NCBI RefSeq assembly: GCF_010093595.1
Contig: NW_022985475.1
Coordinates: 276,729-340,728 of the forward strand
Direction of reading: 5' to 3'
DNA from: Mytilinidion resinicola
Taxonomy: Eukaryota; Ascomycota; Dothideomycetes; Mytilinidiales; Mytilinidiaceae
DNA length: 64,000 nt
Under the pieces are notes generated by a model. It did not search any database, was not told the DNA's origin, and saw only the letters and a list, made by a program, of their open reading frames with translations. The position numbers and the translations under genes were made by a program. Positions 55,123 through 64,000 of this stretch are shown here, piece after piece (within the stretch, counting starts at the first letter, position 1; the number at the start of each line of letters is the position of its first letter).

Positions 55123-55974
55123 TCAATTGATTCCTGTGGGTGATCGCGTCGCAATCTTCGCACTATTCCAGCATCGAGTCCTACCCGCGGCTCGTGCAAG
55201 TGAAACCGTGTTCCTCACATGCCGTTTTGAAGATGTTGAAATTTCCCAGGAGGACCGAGTCACACCAACATCCCAATGTTCAACCGTCCACTGGATGCTG
55301 GTGCTCTTAGCCATCAATTTCAACAGCTCCAGTAGCGTGTCCAATACGAGAGTCTTGTTTTGAGTTTCGTCAATGTCCGGTAAGGTCTCTAGGTAGACTT
55401 TGACTAACTTTAGCATGAGCATTGCACCCTTCCGACGGCTGATAACGTCGCTGTTGACATATTCGACGCCGGCGTCGATAAGGACTCGCGGAAAGTTCAT
55501 TAGGATGTTTCGCTCTGTTGCGTAGTATGAGTCCCAGGCTGGCTTATTTTGACGGCTTTGCTCGTCTGCATCAGAATTGACTTCGAGTATGCCTGTTGTT
55601 GCGCGGCAGAGCGTCCCCATTGCCTCATGATAAATCTGCTTGTCGGTCCGCAAGATCTCCAGACCAGGCATGACTCTACCATATCCGTTTTGCCCGCCTA
55701 CGTAGCGAGGCTCAATCTCTCCGTTCTTCATGACTGGTAGTATCTCTCGGTAGACCATGTCACGAATCTCCGCCGGCAAACTCTTGAAGAGAGAGAATGT
55801 CGTTAGCGGCTTGGTTCGCCGGTGTGGCTGGATGCGATGGCGCGCGTTCGAAGCTCGAACGTTACCGTGGCTTGAAGCCTTTGCTGGCTTGATGACTCGG
55901 CCTGTGTAGGCCCCGTCGAGGTTGAGGGAAGACTTTGGCTTTGGCCTCGGTTTGTTTTCTGCAGATCTCGCCAT
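55123..55974 (-). CDS. 2EXR/DUF7730-like protein, member 8
   Basis: A single exon of 283 residues. The basic N-terminus has the subgroup motif LDGAYTGRVIK (about 19-29). LPAEIRDMVYREIL is at about 66-79 and ILRTDKQIYHEAMGTLCRAT at about 106. TSIQWTVEHWDVG is the family end block, which the tail of member 11 also matches. It is head to head with member 9 at 56446 and about 470 bp from it, with a TCACGTGA site between them. Function unknown. Confidence 0.75.
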   Translation of the reverse strand: MARSAENKPRPKPKSSLNLDGAYTGRVIKPAKASSHGNVRASNARHRIQPHRRTKPLTTFSLFKSLPAEIRDMVYREILPVMKNGEIEPRYVGGQNGYGRVMPGLEILRTDKQIYHEAMGTLCRATTGILEVNSDADEQSRQNKPAWDSYYATERNILMNFPRVLIDAGVEYVNSDVISRRKGAMLMLKLVKVYLETLPDIDETQNKTLVLDTLLELLKLMAKSTSIQWTVEHWDVGVTRSSWEISTSSKRHVRNTVSLARAAGRTRCWNSAKIATRSPTGIN

Positions 55975-56156
55975 TCTGATATCTCGACTCGATGGAGGAT
56001 TGTAGAAAAGGTCTGAGATATCTTAATATGAACGCGAACTTATATGTGCTAAGAAGAGTAGCGATAAGGGTGATGTGGGTGTGTATAAGTGTTACGCGAG
56101 TTGGTGATGTTCCTGAGAGGGACAAGCAGTGTTTATATACTCGCAGCACCTGCTGG

Positions 56157-56164
56157 TCACGTGA
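56157..56164. promoter_or_regulatory. TCACGTGA palindrome between divergent 2EXR-like genes
   Basis: The full 8 bp palindrome lies about 185 bp from the start of member 8 and 290 bp from member 9. CACGTG cores bind Cbf1-like bHLH factors in ascomycetes; function here is inference. Confidence 0.35.
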
Positions 56165-56445
56165 TTCACCGGAATCGGGTCCGGTTCCACCGACTAGGAC
56201 GCGAGCCTCGCACTGAATTTTTACAATGTCTAGCTTGCAGGCCGGTGATGCCTTCAGTGATTCACATGTTCGAAGGGCGCGGCAGGTCTTTAGATGCGTC
56301 CCGTGCTTTCTCTAGCTGCATCCACACCACAGCGGTTCTGAAGCCCACTTCCACCCACCACCCCAGGCATCCTGCAAGCACTGTCTCGCTCCAACGAGAC
56401 TGCTCAACGCCAGTCAACGTCTCCAGCAAGCTCAGCACAACTACG

Positions 56446-57294
56446 ATGCCTCGAGCTGCAGCCAACAAGAAGAAGGCTTCGACCCTCGACAAAGCCTATT
56501 CTGGACGGGTAGCGAAGCACCAGCAAAAGGCAAATGCTCGTCCGACTCGAGCATCCGCTAAAATTGCCAGTCTCCAACGGGCCAACGCAGTCCCCTTGCC
56601 GACCTTCCACCCTTTCCTTCAACTCCCTCGCGAGATCCGCGATATGGTATACGAGCACGCACTTCCCGGGTCCAGCCGCCAACCAATCAAACCAACCATG
56701 GTGCTGGACGACATCTCCGGCTTGTCTCTTCTGCAAGTCAACAAACAGATCCACGAAGAGGCGTCGGCAGCGCTCGGACGAACAGCTCCGGTGAACATGA
56801 GTGCGTAGGACACCCGGCCTTCCTACTTTCCCGGAGAGTATTGCGAAACAACTACGAATGCGCTCGTCAACGCTGTCCGCGTCAACATCCAGATTATGGA
56901 CGTGGTGGAATTCTACGAGAGCGCCACCAGGGGTGAGACCCTACGCTCGGCTCTGGCCGCATTGAGGCGCCATGTGCAGAGCTTCGTGTCTGGATCGGCT
57001 AGCAAGAAGTGGGATGATAAGACGCGCTGGGCGACGGTCGACTTTAACGACCTGTTTCATGAAACCATCTTTGAGAGCAGTGGCCTTAATATCGACGACG
57101 CGCAGCTGAAGACGGACGCTGAGGACCGGATGGAGGAGATTCTGAGGATGAAGAAGGACACCATCACTGAGTGGACAGTTGCAGTGGGTCTCTTGGGCAA
57201 CCTTGTGGATCAGACTGCGGAACTGCAGAACAGTGTGGCTGCTTTTAAGGCGAAATGCGAAGGGTACGGCTTCACGTTTGACGTACGCCGATAG
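56446..57294 (+). pseudogene. 2EXR/DUF7730-like protein, member 9, one in-frame TAG
   Basis: From ATG 56446 the frame reads MPRAAANKKKASTLDKAYSG then RVAKHQQKA. LPREIRDMVYEHAL starts at about 63 and LLQVNKQIHEEASAALG at about 97. A TAG at 56806-56808 follows VNMSA. The same frame then continues without a break for 162 codons, through DTRPSYFPGEYCETTTNALV, FVSGSASKKWDDKTRWATVD and TITEWTVAVGLLG, to the stop at 57294. Without the TAG it would be a full-length 282-residue member like 58585. A one-codon lesion, a sequencing error or readthrough are all possible. No phase-preserving intron removes it. Confidence 0.75.
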
Positions 57295-57638
57295 GAAGAG
57301 TCCGTTTAGGAGGTCTCCGGGCGGGAAACGGATTCATGGGTCCATTTCGACGGCTTCGTGGGGAGCAGTGGTATAGTGAAATTGAACTAGGCCCTCGTAT
57401 CTTTTGGCTTCTTTATGGCACGGAGCATAAGACACTCCATAGAAGCAGAACCTAGGCTAGGGTAGAGACCTCAGGGTAATTTATGGCGGGTATAGATTAA
57501 GTTGATATTGTTTCCCTATAGTGAGTGGTAGTAAATGTGCTTATTTGAGTAGGAGTCCTTCGAGGTCGTGATATTAATGTGTTGGATAAAAAAGCACGCC
57601 CAACCTAAAATTGGCGGGACCGGAAAGTAAGTAACATT
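57295..57638. other. Intergenic, 0.34 kb
   Basis: 3' flank of member 9. No feature seen. Confidence 0.4.
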
Positions 57639-57973
57639 AGAGTCTTGGATAGGGTATTTGAATTGGCTCGTGCACATATACACGTGATATGACGGAGAAT
57701 GCCGTGTGTATACAAAAAACGGGTGGGGGGGCATTCTCTTGTATTCTATGCACTTGTGGAACCTCAACGCTATTGGGGGGAATTGATAATATACATTCTC
57801 TGTCGATATACAGCCTCACGCATGAACTGAATGTAATATAATGCTGATTCTATGCGATTTTTGTATACACACGGCATTCTCCGTCATATCACGTGTATAT
57901 GTGCACGAGCCAATTCAAATACCCTATCCAATTCAAATACCCTATCCAATTCAAATACCCTATCCAAGACTCT
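57639..57973. mobile_element. 335 bp hairpin (foldback) element with expanded 18 bp unit
   Basis: The left arm (57639-57718) begins AGAGTCTTGGATAGGGTATT and runs through GTGATATGACGGAGAATGCC to TATACAAAA. The right arm (57858-57973) is its reverse complement, ending CTATCCAAGACTCT. In the right arm the 18 bp unit AATTCAAATACCCTATCC occurs three times in tandem, in the left once. The loop is about 140 bp. No coding capacity. Confidence 0.7.
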
Positions 57974-58584
57974 ATATACTTGCAGCATAATGCACGAATG
58001 TTTGCTAGAATTCCACAGCCTATACAATCAGATGGAATAAGCTACAAGACAAGCTTTAAGGCACACCGGGGTGAAAGGACGTAGCAAGCACTTCTAAGCT
58101 ATATTACAAGCAATCAACCCCTCTTCAGAGGGTGCGCGGCTTTCGTTTCACTATGTTCCCAGTAGTGAAAGACCCCAGGCTTCGGACATTTGGACCTTCG
58201 TACAATCCGAGGCCGCGCCCAGCGCTCCTTGAAGCATCGTTCATGGATCAACTGCCGCCTCTATATTAGCCCAAATCGCGTATATACTTACGGCAGCTTA
58301 GGGAAGTTGTGTTCTAGATCGGAGAATGCAAGTTCTCCAGTGAATAGTCGCGGAGTCGGGGCGTCCTGTGTAGTCGGACCATTGTCAGTGAAAGGGACCG
58401 GTGCCATCTCCGGTGCTCGAGTGATTCACGTTTTCTGCCAGGATAGAGCTTATAAAAGAGACCTCATCGTTCCCCAACCAGAAAAATACACCACATCCTC
58501 TCCCAGCACCACACCTACCATACTTACCATTTCTTCCTACAACCAACCATAACACTATCCTTTACTACAGCTTCAACTCCCAAG
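57974..58584. other. Intergenic, 0.6 kb
   Basis: Promoter and leader of the 58585 gene (TATAAAAG at about 58450). The leader is CCA/CTA-rich. No gene supported. Confidence 0.45.
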
Positions 58585-59448
58585 ATGGACCAAACTACCC
58601 CCAAGAAGGAAGGCTCTCTTTCTCTCGAAGCCAGCAATGTCCACCAAATCTGTGCCCAGAGCATCTGCGAATCGTCCAGCGAGGTCGGTCACTCTACAGC
58701 CACCGAGGGTTCAGGCTTCTTCAGCCTTCCAGGAGAGCTTAGAAACATGATCTACAAGCATGTTCTGATTCGACCGGCGAGCCAGACCTCCGCCGACAAA
58801 GACAACGGCATTGCGGAAGGAGGCACGATCAGGGCGTACAGCGGTCGAGACTGGGGTGACCAGAAGGCGCCTCCTCTGAGCTTCCTCTACGTCAACAAAC
58901 AGATCCATGAAGAAGCAATGGGCGTTCTCGGAACTTCGTCAGACGCGGAAGCCAAAGTGGAGGTCCGCTTGGGAGATTGTTACCCCAATCACGATTCCGG
59001 CGTGGCATTCCATGCCGCCCAGCATAACGCTCTCGAGAACTTTGTCAGAGTCTATATCACCCCTGACGTATGGGACGAAGGAATGGATCCTCACGATAAC
59101 ACCGAGCGTCAGCTAGCGCACCTGAAGCGCCACATTGAGATCTTCGTTGCTGCGTCGGCTCTGTACTGGAAAGGCGCAAAGCGCTACGCGACTGTGGACC
59201 TCCAAGACATCGTCACTCCACCGTTATACCGAGCCCCTAAGCCAAGTCCCAAGGACGGGGAGGAGGAGGCCCTCTACGACAAGATTGTGGACATCCTGAA
59301 GCTGATGCACAAGGATGAGGCCACACAGTGGACAGTTGTTGTTATGGGTGGGCAGCACGCCCCGAAGAACATGAACACCTTAAAGGTGGCTTGCGAGGAG
59401 CTCGGGATCATTTTCAAGAACCGTGAGACACGATACGACGTAATGTAG
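58585..59448 (+). CDS. 2EXR/DUF7730-like protein, member 10
   Basis: A single exon of 287 residues. The first about 45 residues form a Ser-rich lead. LPGELRNMIYKHVL is at about 50-63 and FLYVNKQIHEEAMGVLG starts at about 105. ALENFVRVYITPDVW, then HIEIFVAASALYWKGAKRYA, match the FVSGSA block of members 6 and 9. ATQWTVVVMGGQ is the end block. It is the intact close relative of the interrupted member 9, and useful for judging which residue its TAG replaced. Function unknown. Confidence 0.78.
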   Translation: MDQTTPKKEGSLSLEASNVHQICAQSICESSSEVGHSTATEGSGFFSLPGELRNMIYKHVLIRPASQTSADKDNGIAEGGTIRAYSGRDWGDQKAPPLSFLYVNKQIHEEAMGVLGTSSDAEAKVEVRLGDCYPNHDSGVAFHAAQHNALENFVRVYITPDVWDEGMDPHDNTERQLAHLKRHIEIFVAASALYWKGAKRYATVDLQDIVTPPLYRAPKPSPKDGEEEALYDKIVDILKLMHKDEATQWTVVVMGGQHAPKNMNTLKVACEELGIIFKNRETRYDVM

Positions 59449-62400
59449 TGTCTCGAGGTTCAGATTGACATTTCTGCGTTGGCTGTTGCGGTTTGGCTCC
59501 TTCCTTGAGGTCTATCTGAGTCTGTTATTTCTGGTTCTGCTATTTCCGGCCCTCCTATTAGGGGACGCTCTATGCGGTGTAGCGGTTTCCCTTCCATTCC
59601 CCCTCTTGTTTAGCCTGCTGCTGTCGCAGAGCTAAGTCATGAATATGGAGTAAGGATACCCGGGCTCTCTTTAGGGTTATTCGACAGGGCTATACAACAC
59701 AAAGACTAGGACTGGGATAGCTTGCGAGGGTTCTCTTCATAACAGAGCACCTGTCTTAATCTTAGATTAAACATTCTTTGCAATGATTCGTGTTTTTGAA
59801 CGTGCCTTGCTGAGTACTTACTTCGTCGAGCTTGTTTGATAATATAATAAGTTGTAGATGCCAAAGTTCTATAGCCTTCACGTATCGCCGCCGCCGTTCC
59901 AGCTAGAGCTCGCGTCGAGAGATTTGATCATATTCTTTACATCGAACGTTGTGCGGAGGAGGAGGGTCGAGTAGGACGATACGATGGAGGCCGGAGGCGT
60001 CTGGGTTGATTAAATCAAAAGTGTACCTTCTAGACTCATTCAAATCAGTACAATGCAGGGCTTGCTGAATATAGTACATCATCAATCTGGGAGAAGGCAC
60101 GTCATGAAGACTTTGTGACCCCGCCCAAGACACCACAACAAACACAACCACAGCGATGGTAACGCAGCTTCAGAGTATCCAACAACTATGAGAGACCCCC
60201 ATGGCCCTTCATGTACCAGACCGACTCCACAGCGTTGTCTCACATAGAGTCTTTCACAGCAGCTTGTGCTTCACAACACCACCAGATCTCTTCTTCAATC
60301 TCTCGCACAAGGCGAGACAATCAATGAAAAGATTTGCTCAATGATGAGCGAGACTGCAAGCAAAAATTATGCCGGTGAGCCCCCCGAAGCGGACTCATAG
60401 TAGCCCCTCGCCGCGTTGTGCAATGCAGGAGGGTCCACCAGGTGGACCAGATTCATGAGCTTGGCCACCCCAACGATTTACCCAACCCAGGGTGAAGTTC
60501 TTGAAAGGAGCCCGAGGGTGACCGAGATCTTATACCTGGCGGACGGGCTCGCTTAGGTTGGTTATTCATCAACGCTAGAGTTTTTAATCGGGCCCTCCTG
60601 AAACAATGTAATCGTGCCTCTCCTCTCCCCGCTGGGTATGTGACCTGTCTTGGAGCCAAGGCGCTAGCTGGTAGCCCGTGGAAGGTCGTGGAAGGTCAGG
60701 AGTGAAGCTGCCTCCTAGCTGTTGCCTAGGCGGGCGTGTCTCGGCTCCGAGGGTTGCCCAGCGTATGTGCCTCACAGCTCAGGCTTGTGGTGTCTGATCT
60801 GGTGGAGCTAGGAGCTGTAAGGCAGGCATACTCGTGGAGGCAAGACAGTGAAGCAATAGGCTGTCCTAACCTATGTAGGCATCGTATATGGCCATCTCTC
60901 AAGGGGACTAGTGATTGTGGCTGTTCTCTACTTGGTTATGGATGGCATACAAGCTGGGTGCAAGCTGCAAGCTATCACTGATCGAGGCGGCCCAGCAAGA
61001 AGCCCTCCAAAAGTGGTTTTACGCAATGCGCTTTCTGGAGCCACATGACCTTGACACAATTGCACGCTGCCTTTTAACATTGCAGTCATGAGTAGCACAA
61101 TCCAACGCGTCTCCTATTCCGCTCTTTTCGAGGCGTCCGAGCCTGACTTTCTAGGTTCATAATCCTCGAGTTCTAGGACACCATCCCTCCCCATCATTCC
61201 GTCTTAGGCTCCCCAAAGCCCCCAGCCCACGGCAGCGTATCTCTCACCCGCTGCCCTTACTTCGCATCAATTGGCTCTTCAGCCTCGTTCCACTACTCTC
61301 CTACCAGCCGCAAGTGCCTCTCCACTGTCGCCGAGCTGCCAATCACGACTACCCGACGGCAGTACGCCATTTTCAGAGGCCACATGGCCTGTTCGCGCAT
61401 GCACTTTTCGCTCACACCAGAGACGCCACTTCGCCGATAGTTGACTCCTTGCTGGCCGTTCAGCAAACATTTCCGCGGCCATCCAGGCCGTTTTCCGCAC
61501 ATGCCGACGCAACTTGGCTGTCGTCGCACCCAGATCAAAACGGAATTCGTCAATCGTTGGAACGTGGAAGCGTATACAAGCGGAAGAGGAACGCATGATG
61601 GGAGCATAAATTCGGCGCTCAAGGCATAGATACAGGTGTGAATCCAGAGCCACAGGCGGCTGGAGCATGAAAGGGAGAAGGGCAATTGGCACGATGAGTC
61701 ATTTGTTAGGCTTATTCAGTTTTAATATCCACGGCGTGCAGCAGTCTTATCACTTGGCCAGGAGAGAAAGTCATGGAACTAGTCAGCATTTTAGGAGAAA
61801 AGAAACAGGCTCCTCTAAGACTGCAGCATGTTGACGCAGTTTGTCACGTTGTTGATACTGCTACAAGTCACTTAGGATAGCATCCTGTTTCAGCAAGAGA
61901 CTTGATCACATTCGAGGAACCGCAAGACTTGAATTTTGAATTTGGGAGGGGTGATTATTTTTACAGTGTATGAACTATCTACGGTGACTTGACAGAAATT
62001 CGCCGTGCGGGACGCCGGGGAGTTGCCGCCCTACATGATACTTTCGGGGTCATCCATCTCTCTCGAGGCTCTCGCGGGAACGAGACTACGACGATAGACA
62101 TGATGGCGGCGTTGAGCAGTAAATGCCACTCGGTAGGCGCTTTACCGCCGAATGAGAGAAAAGCTGTGGCTTGGGTAACTTGGCAAACATCCGTATAATG
62201 AGCAAGACGAAGAGAGGAGGTCAGCAAAGAAGGGAAGGGTAAAGGTGCCAGGAAACCAAGAAGGACAGGGGTAGAGGACCTACACACAAACAGGGACAAG
62301 GAGTTCGGAGAGGAGTGTGTCGTTGATTGTCTTTTCGTTCCTTGATCTTCCACTTCCGATGTTGGATCTCCTTGAGCTCGTTTAGGATGGCGATATCGGA

Positions 62401-62647
62401 GTTGTTGGCTGCTGAGTCGAGTTGTGGGTGGTTGACGTCCAGCTTGCCGGCAGCCAGCGCCATTTTTCGAGGCCACAATCTGATGGACTGAGCCCTTTTT
62501 CTGGTCCTGTCCACAGAAGAGCATGTTTGCAACACGTGAGATTCACTCTGGCTGCACCTTTTGTCAGCACTCTTTCAAAAACTTCGCGCGCTCTTCGGTA
62601 GTGTACGCCCGGCAGTAGAAGCCATACTGGGTACACTTCGCGTTCAG
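59449..62647. other. Long intergenic region, 3.2 kb
   Basis: No frame here shows a domain. The longest (61279-61692 minus, 61979-62524 minus) are mirrored by antisense frames and lack start context. No tRNA or large repeat was recognised by eye. It may hold unannotated non-coding RNA or old decayed elements. Confidence 0.4.
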
Positions 62648-63514
62648 TTAGTTGTAAGCTTGTCCATGATAGCTACTACTCGGCGGCCAATGTGTCACAG
62701 TCCATGCACAGTTTTCGTCGCTGCCCATGATTTCCAGAATGCCCTATAGCAACTGCTTAGCAGCCTCTCGTCGCTTCGTGAAGAACGATGTCTTCGATTC
62801 TGGTTGGCCTCTGAGCAAGAAATGAAGCACGGCCCCGAGTTCCAAAGTCCCTGACCGCCTCCTATCGTCGCTAGCGTTGGCGACCCATATGTTGACGTAG
62901 GCTTTGAGTTCATTTAGGTAAAGCGGGTCATGCAACCGGAGGTGTTCAGTGTCGTGGTACGCCCAGCCGACGGAGAAGTGGACTCGACGAAATATTGTTA
63001 CCTTCTCCTTGTTTGCCGTGATTTGCTTCTCTGTCCTCTTATATCCCGGGGCCCTGACTCTATCAAGCCTGACTGGATTGCTCTGGCAAACGTCGTGCTT
63101 CCGAAACCATGTCATCCTGTCTCGATCAACCACCATATCAATCACGGCCACGGTGTAGCGAGCGAGCACCGTGGATGCTTCCTCATGCAATTGACGGTCT
63201 GTAAGAAGCAGCGCGAACGGTCCGTTGGTATCAGCTGGCTCGGCCTTGGCGGCCCTAACCATGTTGCCGCCATGGGGCTTCAACACATGGCTGTAAACTT
63301 GCTCTCGGAGCTCTGCAAGCAGGTCCTTGAACTTCACGAATCCGTGTCGGCATGCCCGCGCAGGATTGGATCGAGAAACCGCTTGGATTGCGCTGCCACC
63401 CGGAGGAGTCTTTTTTGATATTCGACCTTTGTAGGTTTTGTCCGGATCAGACTTTTTTGTGCGCGGCTTGCGTGAGCACCGCGCAGCCTTCTTGGGGCCT
63501 CGAGAGACTGCCAT
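62648..63514 (-). pseudogene. 2EXR/DUF7730-like protein, member 11, one in-frame TAG near the end
   Basis: From MAVSRGPKKAARC, 256 codons are open. The N-terminus carries the subgroup motif PDKTYKGRISKK, related to LDKAYSGRVAK of member 9. LLAELREQVYSHVL is at about 63-76 and LLLTDRQLHEEASTVLARYT at about 97. A TAG at 62744-62746 follows REAAKQLL. The frame then continues GILEIMGSDENCAWTVTHW for 31 more codons to a TAA at 62648. That tail contains the family's last conserved block (member 8 has QWTVEHWDVG), so the TAG has most likely truncated the gene. Confidence 0.72.
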
Positions 63515-64000
63515 GCCGGGACAAGATAGGCACGAGCCAGATGCAAGTTTTGTGTGCGCCAGAAGATGGTGTTAGGGTGTGTGTGAGTTTGCAGTCGAAG
63601 TCACTTGTTGAATCGAAACCTAGTGGCGCTTCAACATCCGGGGCAAACGTGACTTGCCGCGCAGCTATTCTCCCCGCTTTGCCACTCCATTATTCCTATT
63701 TCACGATAGTCAGTTGTTTCTTACGGAGTTGAAATTTACGAACCTTCGACATCACCTTCCACCACTGTCCTTAATTTCACAAGCCCCTTCTTCATGCGCC
63801 GGCCGAATATTCTCGTACAAAGGTTATGTAGCATCCTGTTGCACCTTTCCGCTTCCCCCACTACCCTACGTCCTTTCTAAGCTCATCCTGAACTAGGCGT
63901 TACGATGACGGCGCCCGTTTCTATCTCACGCATCCACGATATCCTCGCTCATACTCTGGCAGCTGGCGTAGGAAGGGCAAAGGATCAGTGAGGAAAGCAT
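63515..64000. other. Right edge, non-coding as far as visible
   Basis: Promoter side of member 11. A 29-codon frame from 63905 is too short and unsupported. Nothing else seen. Confidence 0.4.

Noticed and set aside
63905..63991. 29-codon frame at the right edge
   Set aside because: Too short, with no homology or context that would support a gene.

Overview
The window is nuclear DNA of a filamentous ascomycete (Pezizomycotina, most likely a dothideomycete). Genes carry several 50-70 nt GT-AG introns with CTRAY-type branch sites. HET-domain genes, a Zn2Cys6 regulator, a multi-intron peroxisomal acyl-CoA oxidase and a large family of small 2EXR/DUF7730-like proteins are all typical of that group. 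There are no rRNA genes, no convincing tRNA and no bacterial-type operons. All exon joins come from reading splice sites and checking frame; none is backed by transcripts.

Layout. 1-4043 (-): six blocks that splice in frame into one mosaic gene, an active-looking kinase, an SH3 domain, a Doa4-type rhodanese domain and a Kin4-like pseudokinase. It runs off the left edge. 5422-13896 (+): an SDR reductase, an ACSF3-like acyl-CoA synthetase and an HHxxxDG acyltransferase. 14.7-25.7 kb: a HET pseudogene, a peroxisomal acyl-CoA oxidase, a probably intact HET gene and a HET 5' relic, interspersed with a 150-240 bp inverted-repeat element. 26-33.3 kb: enoyl-CoA hydratase/isomerase, an isochorismatase-family relic, an F-box pseudogene and a Zn2Cys6 factor. 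33.4-36.2 kb: a foldback element and an intact paralogue of the F-box pseudogene. 36.9-63.5 kb: eleven 2EXR-like genes or pseudogenes in both orientations (three head-to-head pairs), with two terminal-inverted-repeat elements, a leucine-rich F-box-like protein, a small zinc-binding protein, an epoxide hydrolase, a broken secreted protein and a 335 bp hairpin element.

How it fits together. The acyl-CoA synthetase, acyl-CoA oxidase (C-terminal AKL) and enoyl-CoA hydratase/isomerase (C-terminal AKI) could supply or degrade acyl-CoAs in peroxisomes. The SDR, acyltransferase and Zn2Cys6 factor could belong to an associated pathway, but mobile DNA and HET genes separate them and co-regulation is not shown. 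The rest looks like a fast-evolving accessory region, with gene-family expansion, small repeats and gene decay. In-frame breaks are repeatedly single TAG codons, as expected from CpA-to-TpA mutation of repeats (RIP-like), though readthrough and sequence errors remain possible. The two signals most worth following are the mosaic kinase gene and the 2EXR-like cluster.
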